Numbered from the stretch's first letter, positions 24,655 to 34,952 are shown. The stretch: 64,000 nt of DNA from Parapristionchus giblindavisi (GCA_943737045.1 CALSFV010000015.1:1-64000), one strand, 5' to 3'. Notes: generated by a model from the letters alone, not told the origin. A program made the numbers and translations.

Positions 24655-26262
24655 ATGGCTGACAAGAAAGGTTCGACTTTTCCTGCTCCTTCTCTGTTCA
24701 ACATGGCTTCTTCCAGGTCATTCTACAGTTACTGTTAAGACTGCAAGTACGCCTAGAACTACTCCTAGCAAGAAAGGTGATAAGATTCGTGATTTTCCCT
24801 GGCCAACGCTGTCCCTTTCAGGTCATTCTTCTGGTAAGAAGACGACTTCGCCTGGAACGCCTAGTACACCCAGCACACCTAGCAAGAAGGGTGGTCATAA
24901 GATTCTTGATTTCTTTTCGTGAGTTGATCTTTGATCTTTGATCTTTGAACTTTGATTGCATGAATTCCGCCACTTTACAGAACTCACAGGAAGTCCAATG
25001 ATAAGTCTACTAGAAGGGCACGCAAAGAAGATGTCCATACCACTCAACTTGATGATAAAAAAAGTAAAATGAGTAAAAGTAAACACGTGAAAAGTACGAA
25101 AAGATCAAAGAACACGAAAAGAGGAAAACATGAAGAGGAAACCAAGAATACTAAGGGGTGTGTTAAAGAGAGCGTAACCTCTCTCAATGGTCTCTTCGAC
25201 GCCCAATGCTTTCTCGTTGTTAGAGAACAGAGAAATAGTGTACAAAATGTAGAAACCATTGAGAGAGGTAAAGCTCCCTTTAAAACTTTCAAATATTTGT
25301 TTGAATAAATTCTCTAAATTGTAAATTTCTTTCAGACATCAGGTAGACTCTATCCTCCAGTACACAGAATTTGAGAACGTTGAAAACGATGATCCGCATC
25401 CCAAATTAACTGAATTCAAGTACTGTTTGCATATTTGTTCGATTTGATCTTTGATCTTTTAGATTAGGTCATCATAAACTTCAATACAAGAATGGAATTG
25501 CACCACCAGATGACGAAAGTGTACATCAGAAGAAATCTAGGTTGAGTTTTGTGTGTAGAGACGAATTAACGTTCCTATCATTGAAGAAACCATAGTGATG
25601 AGGAAGACGAAATGAATGATGCTGCAATTACGCCATCGAAAGAGGATGCTTCCAAGGTTATAAAGATCAAAGATCAATGATCAAAGATCAAAGATCAAAT
25701 GCCATCTACTTTTCAGGATTCATTATTGAATGTGATCACTCCTAACGAAGATTCAACTCGAACTGCCCCAATACATCATCCTTCAACGGAAGCGATAGTC
25801 GAAGTGTACGAAGCTCCTCCGCCTACGCCAATGGTCTCTCCGGACCAGACTAAAAGAATAGCTCCGGAGCCCACCCAAAAATCGGGAGCTTCCGATGTTA
25901 CTACTCAGTTATTAGAAGTAACTGTAGATGCTAGTCAGAAATCTACAGTAGCTGTAGTCCTCCCTCAACGACCGGAGGAAGCTCCAGTACGCCCTCAAAG
26001 CTCACCTGGAGCTCCAGTTCCCCCTCAAGGATCTCGCCATCAAGCTCTGCCTGACAAAGCTCCAGGCACCCCTCAAGGATCTCGGAATCAAGCTCTGCCT
26101 GACAAAGCTCCAGTTCCTCCTCAAGGATCTCGACATCAAGCTCTGCCTGAGAGTGACACGATGAGCAAGTATACCAAAGTAGAGCTCCCAAAAGCGGAAG
26201 GTCAAAAAAAGAATGAAAAGGAGTATATCAAATCTGTATATGCATCAGTACATTTTGCTTAA
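24655..26262 (+). CDS. Gene A: Lys/Ser/Thr-rich protein, Pro-rich C-terminus
   Basis: Seven exons in consistent phase: 24655-24670, 24717-24918, 24981-25157, 25336-25419, 25463-25540, 25596-25656, 25717-26262; about 387 residues. An upstream acceptor (TTGTTCAG, about 20 bases before the ATG) could take a spliced leader. I do not recognise the family. The N-terminal part has Ser-Thr-Pro-Ser-Lys-Lys stretches (TPSTPSTPSKKGG), a block of basic residues follows (KSKMSKSKHVKSTKRSKNTK), then a small conserved core shared with gene B (YTEFENV; HKLQYKNG), an acidic patch, and a Pro-rich tail with three near-identical repeats based on PPQGSRHQALPDKA. It is probably largely disordered; a nuclear or nucleic-acid-binding role is only a guess from the basic composition. 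An optional 45-base intron may lie inside exon 2. The third intron carries an F3 element. It is a tandem paralogue of gene B. Confidence 0.7.
24919..24955 (+). repeat. Intronic GATCTTT repeat at a splice donor
   Basis: The donor GTGAGT runs straight into three GATCTTT units on the sense strand. The matching intron of gene B (27995-28018) has the same arrangement. Confidence 0.88.
25163..25283. mobile_element. Foldback MITE, family F3, in an intron of gene A
   Basis: TTAAAGAGAGCGTAACCTC to GTAAAGCTCCCTTTAA; interior CAATGGTCTCTTCGACGC and TCTCGTTGTTAGAGAACAG. It is flanked by TTAA and lies wholly within the intron after exon 3, which is spliced from GTGTGT to TTTCAG. Confidence 0.88.
25657..25716 (+). 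repeat. Intronic AAAGATC repeat, antisense orientation
   Basis: Last intron of gene A. It is almost entirely AAAGATC units on the sense strand, the opposite orientation to the other intronic copies in this window. It is the one clear exception to the orientation rule described in the findings. Confidence 0.8.
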
Positions 26263-26569
26263 TGTATCTTGCTCATTCCATGTAAAAAATATGAATAGAA
26301 TCCCCTTTGAACTCCTATTATTCCCTTGTATATCTACAATATTTGTACTTGATAAAGGAATGTTCAGAATGTTTCCAATTCATTTCATTTCGATTATTCG
26401 GAAATTGTTTAACATGTAATTAAAAATAAATAGGTTCATCATAGTCGATAAACATTGTAGAGAATTTTCGAAAGAAAATTTTTATATTTCTGTGATCCAG
26501 TGGAACAAAATGAATTTTGAGTGGAAAAAATGATAGCAATGTTTAGCACTACCTTCAACAGACCATTGA

Positions 26570-26649
26570 GGCGGAGTGGCCGAGCGGTCTAAGGCGCTGG
26601 TTTTAGGCACCAATCATTCGTGGCGTGGGTTCGAATCCCACCTCCGTCA
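26570..26649 (+). tRNA. tRNA-Leu (UAG), second copy
   Basis: Identical to the tRNA at 24107 except for G to A at the 3' foot of the anticodon stem (ACCAG becomes ACCAA), which turns the C27-G43 pair into a C-A mismatch. The acceptor stem, T-arm, variable arm and anticodon UAG are intact. It is part of the tandem duplication with gene B; it may be functional but is starting to drift. Confidence 0.9.
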
Positions 26650-27036
26650 AACTTTTTGCTGTTAAAAAGACTAGATAAAAAAGTATAGATAATACCGAAA
26701 TAGTAAATGGTAATGCAAATAAAATAATTTATCATTGATTATGAACAATATGCAATTTGTGAGATTCACAAACTTCTTGTGGTCTGTTTTTTTTTGGATT
26801 TGCTCAACATGCGGGGTAAACTTTAAATTAGTTATAGAGGATCTGCTTATTGTTAGGATACTTGTCAATGAGAAGGAACTGAACTCCAACAATCTAATCT
26901 TTGATCTTTCGTCTTATTTCGAATCTCTTTAGAATCTGTCAGATCATCAATCAATTCCAGTCTTGGAATGGCCTAAATGCGCAAAGATATATTCAGTTAA
27001 GCGAAATGCCACACAAAGAACATTGCATATACAGTA
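26650..27036. other. Upstream spacer of gene B
   Basis: AT-rich spacer homologous to the region upstream of gene A. A single GATCTTT lies near 26900. No exon was identified. Confidence 0.5.
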
Positions 27037-27570
27037 CAGCCCGGTCGTGTTTTGTACACATTCTGCGCTGCGCGCCGTTGCGGGGCGCATTTGGACGCAT
27101 CACTTATTTCCTTTGCGTATGAATATTTTTGAATTCTCAAAGTCTTAATCATGAGTTTCCGTGATAAAAAGTTCTTTTAATGACTAATGAAACTGAAACA
27201 AAATTTTTATTAATGAGAAAAAACAATTAAAAGGCAAATCACACTGGTCCGAAAATGATCACTATTAATTTACTGGAAAGGTATACTGTAATATTGCGTA
27301 TCGATCGCACGATCGCCGTAAGACCTATTTTAAAATTTACAGTACCCATTATTTTCGGACCAGTGTGATTTGCCTTTTAATTGTTTTTTCTCATTAATAA
27401 AAATTTTATTTCAGTTTCTTTAGTCATTAAAAGAACTTTTTATCACGGAAACTCATGATTAAGACTTTGAGAATTCAAAAATATTCATACGCAAAGGAAA
27501 TAAGTGATGCGTCCAAATGCGCCCCGCTGCGGAGCGCAGCGCAGAATGTGTACAAAACACGACCGGGCTG
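27037..27570. mobile_element. TA-flanked foldback element (CAGCCCGGTCGTG ends)
   Basis: Arms of about 225 bases: CAGCCCGGTCGTGTTTTGTA at the left and TACAAAACACGACCGGGCTG at the right, flanked on each side by TA. The centre is about 80 bases, ending with ATCGATCGCACGATCGCC. CAG...CTG ends at TA sites fit a non-autonomous Tc1/mariner-type element. It is inserted between the tRNA and the start of gene B and is absent upstream of gene A, so it came after the duplication. Confidence 0.85.
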
Positions 27571-27734
27571 TACTGTATATGTAATATTCATTCATGTCTT
27601 TAAAATGAAAGGAAAAAGTTTTGAATATTTGTGACAGATTTTGAATAATCAAGAGTTAAATTTCATTGTTACAATCTTCTATTCATTTTCCATATTATTT
27701 TAGTAGTACGTCGTTTCTTGATCAGTCGCCTACC

Positions 27735-30700
27735 ATGAGTGAATCGAAAGGTTAGACTTCTTCTAATGCATCGTTACATTTGCCTTACGTGCTTACGTCA
27801 TAACCTCAGCGATAACGACGGAGACGCGGCGGAGGGGTTTACGGCGTAGGCACGTAAGGCAAATGTAACGATGCATTACTCTTTCCAAGTTCATCTCCTC
27901 GTCTTTCAGTTCATACTGCTGTTAAGAGCGTATCGACACCTACGTCTAGCACGTCTAGCAATCAGGGTAGTAAGAAGATTCGTGAATTTTTCACGTGAGT
28001 TGATCTTTGATCTTTGATTCCATGAATCTAGACACTTTGTAGGAGTCACTCGAGAGTCAAAGTAAAGAAGAGTAAGGATAAGAATCATAGTAGGACAAGC
28101 AAAGAAGCTGTCAGTAGCAACATTCTTGATAAAACTCAAGAAGAAGTTACCGATGGGCGCAAACCTAAGAAGGTGAATGTAACTCTGGTCATGCACTCTC
28201 GCACTCCTAAACCGCGAGACAGTTTAGTCAAATTTTGTTATAACACTGGCACCAGAAGCACAGATCGCCCCAAAATAGATAACTAATCGATTGATCATAC
28301 CCTCCTTAATGTTAGTTCGATTTCTATATGGCAGTCGACATTTCTTTCTCCGAACGCTTATAACTAATTGGGTTAAGGGAGGAAAGAAGAGCAAGGTTTC
28401 AAGTAACACTGTCAGTCGTGAAAAACCAAAAGAAAAGAAGAAGAATTTGAAGAAAGAGACAAAGGAGGTTTCGAGGTTGCACTCATTTTTTACGTGTTTT
28501 CCTTAAAAATCGATATACTGTTCTGACAAATTGTCACTACTTTTGTTTGAGACGTGATATACAGTATCGCCAGAAAGTAATCGGACACTTTTTCATTTTT
28601 TTATAACTTTTGATCCAGGGAAGCAATCAAGCTGATCTTTTCAGTCAATGTTCAGAATTTATCAGGGAATATTACCATGATCTGTTGGTGTAATTAAATT
28701 ACTTCATTATTGCGTAGTGATGACGCAATCGAAGTACACTTTGTTGAAAATTTCAATTCTTTAGTGAAGAGTCCTGTTCTTCTTAAACATTATGAGAGTG
28801 GAGACATCCACTAGGGCTGCACAGTCAAGAAATCCGGAATGGCTGCGGCACCGATTTCAAGCGGTAGCGGAGCTGCAAATTTGATCCTTAAATTTTATAA
28901 CTCAGCGTCTAGATGTGCTAACGTCCCGTTCCAAGTGCCAAAATGATGCTAGTGGCGAGTACTGTTTATCCCCAGTGTATGGTAGTCATATCTCATCATT
29001 CGCCCTCAGGGCATAAAAAATAATATTTTTGGAAGGACTGATTTTGAGACCCTACAGTTCAGACGGCAGGTCTTCTAAAATTATGTTTCCTGCGCAGGCA
29101 GCTTTGAAATGTATCATATATTTATTAACCTTATTTTGGTTCCGATTCTTTTCAGACCCGCAGCAAACGCTATGCTGAGGTCTACTCGGTGCACGCTCTT
29201 GCGCTTTCTTTCTCACTGCTCTCGTCCCTGGGCCTTTTTTGATGAAATTTCCTATTTTCAATATCATTTTCACGTTAGAGATGTTCAGAAAAGTTTTTAC
29301 TCTATTGTTGAACTTTGATCTTTGATCTTTGTATTTTGATCCTTACTCGCTGAAACCGAGTAGACCTCAGCATAGCGTTTGCTGCGGGTCTGAAAGGAAT
29401 CGGAACTAAACCAAAATAAGGATAATAAATATATGATATATTGCAAAGCTGCCTGCTGTGGAACCATAATTTTAGAAAACTTACCCTCTGAACGGTGGGG
29501 TCTCAAAATCAGTCCTTCCAAAAAAATCATTTTTTATGCCCTGAGGGCGAATGATGAGATATGACTACCATAATCTGGGGATAAACAGTACTCGCCACTA
29601 GCATCATTTTGGCACTTAGAACGGGCCTTTAGCACATCTAGAAGCTGTTATAAAATTTAAGGATCAAATTTGCAGCTCCGCTACCGCTTGAAATCGGTGT
29701 CGCAGCCATTCCGGATTTCTTGACTGTGCAGCCCTAGTGGATGTCTCCACTCTCATAATGTTTAAGAAGAACAGGACTCTTCACTAAAGAATTGAAATTT
29801 TTCAAAAAAGTGTGCTTCGATTGCGCCATCACTACTCACCAGGGCTGGAACAAAAAAATATTTCGACCAAAAATTTTTTGTTTGGGTCTAACAAAAAACT
29901 TTTCTCACCAAACAAAAAAAACCAAAAAAAAACAAAAAAATATTTTTTCCCAATTTTCCGAGAATATTTTAACTTTATCTTGTGTGGGTCTTCCTTTAAA
30001 TAACAACTACTCTCAATTGAGAGTCAAAATTCTTAAAATTATCAACTAAATCAAACTTACAAGGGAACCTTTCGGTCTCGTTTTCATGACATGAAATGGC
30101 AATAGCATGACTGAAAGAAGTGTTCGATGCTGAATAGGAATCCGTTTTAAAACGTCGCCCAATCGGGCTGAGCTTCGAGTATATCGAGGTTGAAATTTGG
30201 GGGGTCGATTTGAAAATTCGCGAGGTCTCCTACACAACAAATCACGATGGCTTCGCTAACTCATCTATCAAACACGATACCAATTGGCCGTGTAGTGTAG
30301 TGGATAAGGTGTCTGCATTGACTTTTGACTGTCAGGGGTTCGATCCCCCTTGCAGCAGTTTTCTTTTGCTGATTTTGTAGTTGTCAAGATCAACCGTTCA
30401 AGCTTGTTTGTCAGTGTAGATCACTATCGATTGAGTTTCTCTTTGATGCTTGCTTGCGCTCTCTTCTATGCCGTTAAAAGGCCTTTGTGCTTCTTATTCA
30501 ACCTATATCATGACGATCACACCTTCAATCGTCGTTGTCCTTCTCGTTGGATTCCTCCATCGTTGGATCCTTCTGACGCCACTCGAAAAGAAGGAAGCTC
30601 GCTCAAGTCATCATCTCCAAGCTTCGAGTTAAGATTCATAGAGATAGATAATAGATAAGATATAGAGCTACCGATAAAGTGTGTTCTATTTAATGATGTA

Positions 30701-32963
30701 TTTTAGGAACAAAAAAATCACAGTAAAACATTATAATCTTTCGGCAAGAACAAAATCAGCAAAAGAAATCTGCTGCAAGGGGGATCGAACCCCTGATAGC
30801 CAAAAGTGAACGCAGACACCTTATCCACTACACTACACGGCCAATTGGTATTTGATAGATGAGTTAGCGAACCCATCGGGATTTGTTGTATAGGAGACCT
30901 CGCGAATTTTCAAATCAACCCCCCAAATTTCAATATCGATTTTCTCGAAGCTCAGCTCGATTGGGCGACGTTTAAAACGGATTCCTAATCAGCATCGAAC
31001 ACTTCTTTCAGTCATGCTATTGCCATTTCATGTCATGAAAACGAGACCGAAAAGTTCCCTTGTTAGAAGCTAAATTCCCTATCGATTCGTTATCGGTATC
31101 ATTTTATTGATTAGTCAAAGAAGGGAAATCTCTAAATTTTGAGTGCGCTATTATCATGAAGAACTTGGGATCAATTACGTGAAATTCTGTTCTCTATTAG
31201 ATTCGAGTGGCGAAAGCGCAGCCCGTGTAGCTCAGTTGTTGGTAGTCAGCGCTCGTAGCCGCGCCACGCATTTTCGATTACCATTTACATTTTTCTATAT
31301 ATAAATATATATATTCATCTTTAAAATATCGAAAAGGCGCGTTGTGCCTGGCATTTCCTTGGCACAAAAACTAACTTTCAGCTCGGATTACGGTATTCCG
31401 GGCATCTATATTTTCACAGAAAATTAGTTTTGTATTTATTGAGATATCTATAGTCCTGGCGGTCAGGTTGGTCACGAAGAAACTTAGGGTCCCCTTCTTT
31501 AACACTGTTTAGTAATATTACACTCTCCAAAATTGTCTTACCGTAAAAATTACCAACAAAACTGATCGCAAACTAACTTTTCAAGCAAATTTGTTAATTT
31601 TCTATATCCGTATTTTTTTGTTATTTTTTGGTTTTTGCAGAAAAACCAAACAAAAAAATACCAAACAAAAAATTCTCAAAAACCCAAAAAAAACCAAAAA
31701 ACAAAAAAAATACCAAACAAAAAATCCCAGCCCTGCTACTCACACAGAAAATTCTCTTAAATATAAGAAATTGAAATAAGAAATTGATTTCTTATGATTC
31801 GTTTTCCGAAATAGAATTTCTTACTTTTTATAAGTGATTCAATTTCTTATTTTCGTAAGTGTTTTCGTATTTTCTTAAATGCAATTCCAATTCCTCATTA
31901 CTTCTTTTTTTGGTTATACATAATCGGAACGGGCATAAGATCATTTTTTCTGAAATCAAATATAAATCAGTTGCACGAAAATAAATCGGAAATTTAAAAA
32001 TAAAGTAAGAAAATTAAATCAATTAAATATAAGAAATTGAAAAGTAAGAAAATTATGAATTTCTCTTAAAAATAAGAAATTCAAAGGCAATTTTCTTAAA
32101 TATAAGAAATATGAAAATAAGAAATGTATTTCTGACATTCAAATCATCATGCATTTCTTATTTATAAGAAATTCGCATATAAGAAATTGATTTCTTATTG
32201 TAAACTCCGCCCCTTTCTTGTAATATTTCTTAAAAATAAGAAATATAAGGAATAAGAAATTGAAAAGTAAGAGAATTTTCTGTGTGAGTACGCAATAATG
32301 AAGTAATTTAATTACACCAACACATCATGGTAATATTCCCTGATAAATTCTGTACATTGACTGAAAAAGATCAGCTTGATTGCTTTCCTGAATCAAAAGT
32401 TATAAAAAAATGAAAAAGTGTCCGATTACTTTCTGGCGATACTGTAGTCACGAAAGCCTCTTGCAATATCAAATTCATATTCTAATTCCTGAATGAGTCA
32501 CCCCATCTACCAATTACTCTCTATGTCTATGGCCAAATTGTTTCAGTCCTGTTGAAATTCTAACCACTTGTGAATATACAACATTCGAGAACGTGGTTGA
32601 TGATCGTCTTCCCAATGCTGTCGTCATTAAGTAAGAGATCTGGCTGGTATTTGATCTTTGATCTTTGATCTTTACAGAGAACATGAACGTAAACTTCAAT
32701 ATAAAGACGGCAAATCTGTTGAATTGTTCACTGTTGAATCTGCTTCTTCATCTACCGACGATGATCGTGGAAAGAGCAAGGGGAAGTGAGTGTAACTGGT
32801 GTTTATGAATGTGGGCGGAGTCTAATCGATGTGGGCAGAGTCTAATCGATAATCTTATAGGGATGAAACATCGCATGAAGATAAGAAGAAGAAAAAAGCT
32901 CATAAAAGTACAGTGAAAGTCAAACTCGATTCATTAGATAAAAAACATGTAGAAAAACAATGA
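27735..32963 (+). CDS. Gene B: paralogue of gene A, intron swollen by transposons
   Basis: Exons seen: 27735-27750, 27910-27994, 28043 to about 28165 (donor GTGAAT), possibly 28379 to about 28480, then 32547-32630, 32678-32785 and 32861-32963 (TGA). The exon order and phases mirror gene A: a 16-base first exon (ATGAGTGAATCGAAAG, matching ATGGCTGACAAGAAAG), a Ser/Thr/Lys exon ending KKIREFF (gene A: KILDFF), a basic exon, the YTTFENVVDD core and RKLQYKDG. The C-terminus differs: it ends in a Lys-rich tail (KKKKKAHKSTVKVKLDSLD) and lacks the Pro-rich repeats of gene A. About 4 kb of nested transposable elements separate the basic exon from the core exon. The joining across that gap is inferred from homology with gene A; alternatively the gene is split or dead. 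Function unknown. Confidence 0.55.
27769..27879. mobile_element. Foldback MITE, family F2, in the first intron of gene B
   Basis: TAATGCATCGTTACATTTGC at the left, GCAAATGTAACGATGCATTA at the right. Same family as 788-903. It lies inside an intron that in gene A is only 46 bases. Confidence 0.88.
28717..29836. mobile_element. Large foldback element, about 550-base arms
   Basis: Left arm from TAGTGATGACGCAATCGAAG through AGAGTGGAGACATCCACTAG and AAATCCGGAATGGCTGCGG; right arm is its inverse, ending at CGATTGCGCCATCACTA. The axis is near 29300-29335, where a GATCTTT run forms the loop. No transposase was recognised. Confidence 0.85.
30286..30357 (+). ncRNA. tRNA-like sequence in the left arm of the palindrome
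   Basis: A-box-like TAGTGTAGTGG and B-box-like GGTTCGATCCC at tRNA spacing, with a perfect T-stem (AGGGG/CCCCT). The acceptor ends (GGCCGTG and TGCAGCA) and the anticodon region do not pair as a normal tRNA. Probably a tRNA pseudogene that keeps a Pol III promoter. Confidence 0.65.
30771..30842 (-). ncRNA. tRNA-like sequence in the right arm of the palindrome
   Basis: Inverted copy of 30286-30357 with a few differences in the loop (AGCCAAAAGTGAACG on the + strand). The A and B boxes are intact. The two modules point towards each other across about 410 bases. Confidence 0.65.
31219..31265 (+). pseudogene. 5' fragment of a tRNA-like sequence
   Basis: GCCCGTGTAGCTCAGTTG carries a good A-box (TAGCTCAGTTG), but the sequence loses tRNA character after about 45 bases and no B-box follows. 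Relic inside the hAT-like element. Confidence 0.5.
31738..32289. mobile_element. Foldback/array element rich in TAAGAAATT
   Basis: Ends ACTCACACAGAAAATTCTCT and AGAGAATTTTCTGTGTGAGT enclose about 20 copies of TAAGAAAT or its complement in both orientations. It abuts the hAT-like element, whose target duplication overlaps this element's left end. Confidence 0.8.
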
Positions 32964-33525
32964 ATCGATCGATCGATAACATTATAAGAGATCAAGGTTC
33001 AAACTGTATAAAGTGATTAATTGACGCCAATGTACATCGTTAATACAAACTACAAGGTGTGCCATAATTACCCGGACTGATTTCACCATAATGATTACCA
33101 TGCCCCCAATGCATATGCGCAGCCCCTATTGTAGCATCATCACTCCCTACTAAAGGTTTCAAGTCAGTTAGTCAAGTCTTCTAGTAATGAAGAAGTCTGG
33201 TCAGAACCACCGAGTGAGAAATACTCTAGTCGAAATGCATAGGAATCAAATCTTTATATCGAAAATAATGTGGGTTCTTTTTCTCGGTGCAATACCATCC
33301 TTCATTATGACAAATAACGTTATAAATTAGATAGAATTGAATAAGAATTGATAGAAAGTAAATAGATAATTTTTTACGTTGTAATTAATCAGAAGGTCAC
33401 AATTTAATTAAATTATGTTTATTTTATTATATCATGTACTTTTCATTCCTTTCACTTTCGTATCTTGTCTTCATCTGGTTCGGTTGTCTCTTCTCAGGTT
33501 TGTCCGTATATCCATCATACGCATA
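32964..33525. other. Spacer between gene B and the MSP-domain gene
   Basis: AT-rich, no exon seen. Confidence 0.6.
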
Positions 33526-33660
33526 GAGAAAAAGTGTAACCCACAGCACATACGACCTGTGAAGTCTATATTTAACGCTTTTTGAGTTATTTTTATCCCA
33601 AAAAGTGTTAAATATAATACTTCGCAGGTCTTGTGTGCTGTGTTAAACTTTTTTTCTCAC
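33526..33660. mobile_element. Foldback MITE (GAGAAAAAGTGTAACCCAC ends)
   Basis: Left GAGAAAAAGTGTAACCCACA, right GTTAAACTTTTTTTCTC; inner pairs ACGACCTGTGAAGTCTATAT and ATATAATACTTCGCAGGT. It ends 26 bases before the start codon of the MSP-domain gene, so it may supply or disturb its 5' region. Confidence 0.85.
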
Positions 33661-33686
33661 AGTGTACAATATTAGTCTAATCTAGA

Positions 33687-34634
33687 ATGGCAGCTCCTCC
33701 ACCATTGAAGCCCACACCCATCCATTCTATTCCGCCAAAGACAGCGGCTATTCCTAGACCTGAAGATGTATTCGTTCGTCCTGAAACATGCATTTTCGCC
33801 TGTGGAATGGCAGGACATGTGAGTACGAAAGGGGCGTGGTCTATGCTGATCTTTGATCTTTTGCAGCCTACTTATTGTGATATCAAGGTTCGAAACGATA
33901 GAAAGGAGAGACTCGCCTTTAAGGTATGTTAGATTCTCCCTTTTAGCTCCGCCCCTTTACTGAATTCGTAGTAAACTCCTCCCCTTTTATTAGCTCCGCC
34001 CCTTTACTAAACTCCGCCCCTTTTCAGATGAGATGCACTACCGGACCCACATTCCGCGTACTTCCATCACTTGGTTTCATTGCACCGAAGTCTTCATTTG
34101 TTATTCGTTTGTGGTACCAGAACAAAGTATTCTGCGTGAGTTTTACCATTCCTCGACATCATCAACGCACTCACTGCACCATATACAGTATCCAGTACAC
34201 ACCACAATTGTAGGATTCGAAGAAGCACTACTTTGCTATGCACGTCATCTACAATGATACTGCCACTAATCCGGCTGAGCTATTCCAGAAAGGAACTGTA
34301 GCTAATGGTGAGGATTACTGTAGATTAAGAAACATCCTCCATACACCACTTCTTTTCAGGAGTCATTCGTATTCCAATCGTCTTCTCCAAATCCGTACCC
34401 CAAAACACTCATGATACCACAGCGGTGGCTCCCAAATCACTTATGATGGCTCCGGTTCTTCCTATGACCTCGGTTATGGGAACCGTGTCCGCATTCGGTA
34501 CCGCACCCAACCCTCAAGAAGCCGCGGTACCGGTTGCCAATCTCGCACCCGCATCTGCACCCATTCCCGTACCTACTCCTGCTCCACCACCAACTTGTGA
34601 ACCCACCATGGCTCCTCCTCCTTCCGCACCATGA
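33687..34634 (+). CDS. MSP-domain protein with Ala/Pro-rich tail
   Basis: Five exons in phase: 33687-33818, 33867-33923, 34028-34126, 34214-34307, 34360-34634; 218 residues. Residues about 1-30 are Pro-rich, about 30-125 form a major-sperm-protein fold (immunoglobulin-like, cytoskeletal or VAP-like binding module in nematodes), recognisable by PTYCDIKVRNDRKERLAFKM, then RCTTGPTFRVLPSLGFIAP and HYFAMHVIY. The tail from about residue 130 is rich in Ala, Pro and Met and ends APPPSAP. Short MSP proteins are about 127 residues, so this is a longer MSP-domain type; sperm or vesicle roles are inference. Intron 1 ends GATCTTTGATCTTTTGCAG; intron 2 has repeated CTCCGCCCCTTT up to the acceptor. Its last 50 or so bases are copied into each 4.36 kb repeat unit downstream. 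Confidence 0.85.
33930..34027 (+). repeat. CTCCGCCCCTTT repeats in an intron
   Basis: Three to four copies of GCTCCGCCCCTTTACT fill most of intron 2 of the MSP-domain gene, the last running into the TTTTCAG acceptor. The complementary form AAAGGGGCGGAG recurs at 35560-35645 and in every repeat unit. Confidence 0.8.
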
Positions 34635-34831
34635 CAACGCAGTAGATCTGTCGTCCATCTATCCTTTCGTTCTCTTACATTGATTTTGCGATAAAACCAA
34701 TGAGAATTGAACTATCTAGACAATGCATGATAATGTCATCTGTTTCACATGTTATTCTTCGCAAATTTCAATGATCTGTGATCCATTTCATTTGAATTCG
34801 TTAATCATCATTCATTACTGTCGATATTTTT

Positions 34832-34952
34832 TTAAAGGGATAGTGACCTCTCTCAATGGCCTCTTCATTGCGCACACTATTTCTCTGTTCTCTAACAACG
34901 AGAGAGCATTGCGCGTCGAAGAGACCATTGAGTGAGGTTACGCTCCCTTTAA
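34832..34952. mobile_element. Foldback MITE, family F3
   Basis: TTAAAGGGATAGTGACCTC to GTTACGCTCCCTTTAA, flanked by TTAA. It is inserted in the sequence following the MSP-domain gene and is absent from the copies of this sequence at 36.7, 41.1 and 45.5 kb, so it arrived after the duplication or was never copied. Confidence 0.88.

Larger units (their letters stand above)
30060..31062. mobile_element. Harbinger-like palindromic element with a tRNA-like module in each arm
   Basis: Ends CAAGGGAAC and GTTCCCTTG, flanked by TTA on both sides. The arms are about 300 bases (through CGGTCTCGTTTTCATGACAT and AATTGGCCGTGTAGTGTAG). The central part (about 30360-30770) is unique sequence without a supported gene. 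A 3-bp TTA duplication fits PIF/Harbinger elements. Each arm ends on the inner side with a tRNA-like sequence. Confidence 0.82.
29840..31735. mobile_element. hAT-like non-autonomous element with 8-bp target duplication
   Basis: Ends CAGGGCTGG and CCAGCCCTG, flanked by the direct repeat CTACTCAC (29832-29839 and 31736-31743). The subterminal regions are runs of A and CAAAAAA. The 8-bp duplication and CAGGG ends are typical of hAT elements. It hosts a further palindromic element at 30060-31062. No transposase frame. Confidence 0.85.
28562..32444. mobile_element. Tc1/mariner-type composite element, outer shell
   Basis: Ends CAGTATCGCCAGAAAGTAAT and ATTACTTTCTGGCGATACTG, flanked by TA on both sides. 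The outer arms are about 155 bases (28562-28716 and 32289-32444). Everything between is other elements, so the original element was probably a short foldback later filled by insertions. No transposase open frame remains. Confidence 0.85.

Noticed and set aside
25943..26205. Antisense frames over the Pro-rich repeats of gene A
   Set aside because: Shadow of the repeated sense coding sequence; the sense strand has the spliced gene.
27906..28409. Antisense open frames over gene B exons
   Set aside because: The sense strand shows splice sites and homology to gene A; the antisense frames have neither.
30286..30842. A pair of functional tRNA genes
   Set aside because: A and B boxes and T-stem are good, but the acceptor stem and anticodon arm do not form. 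Listed as tRNA-like instead.
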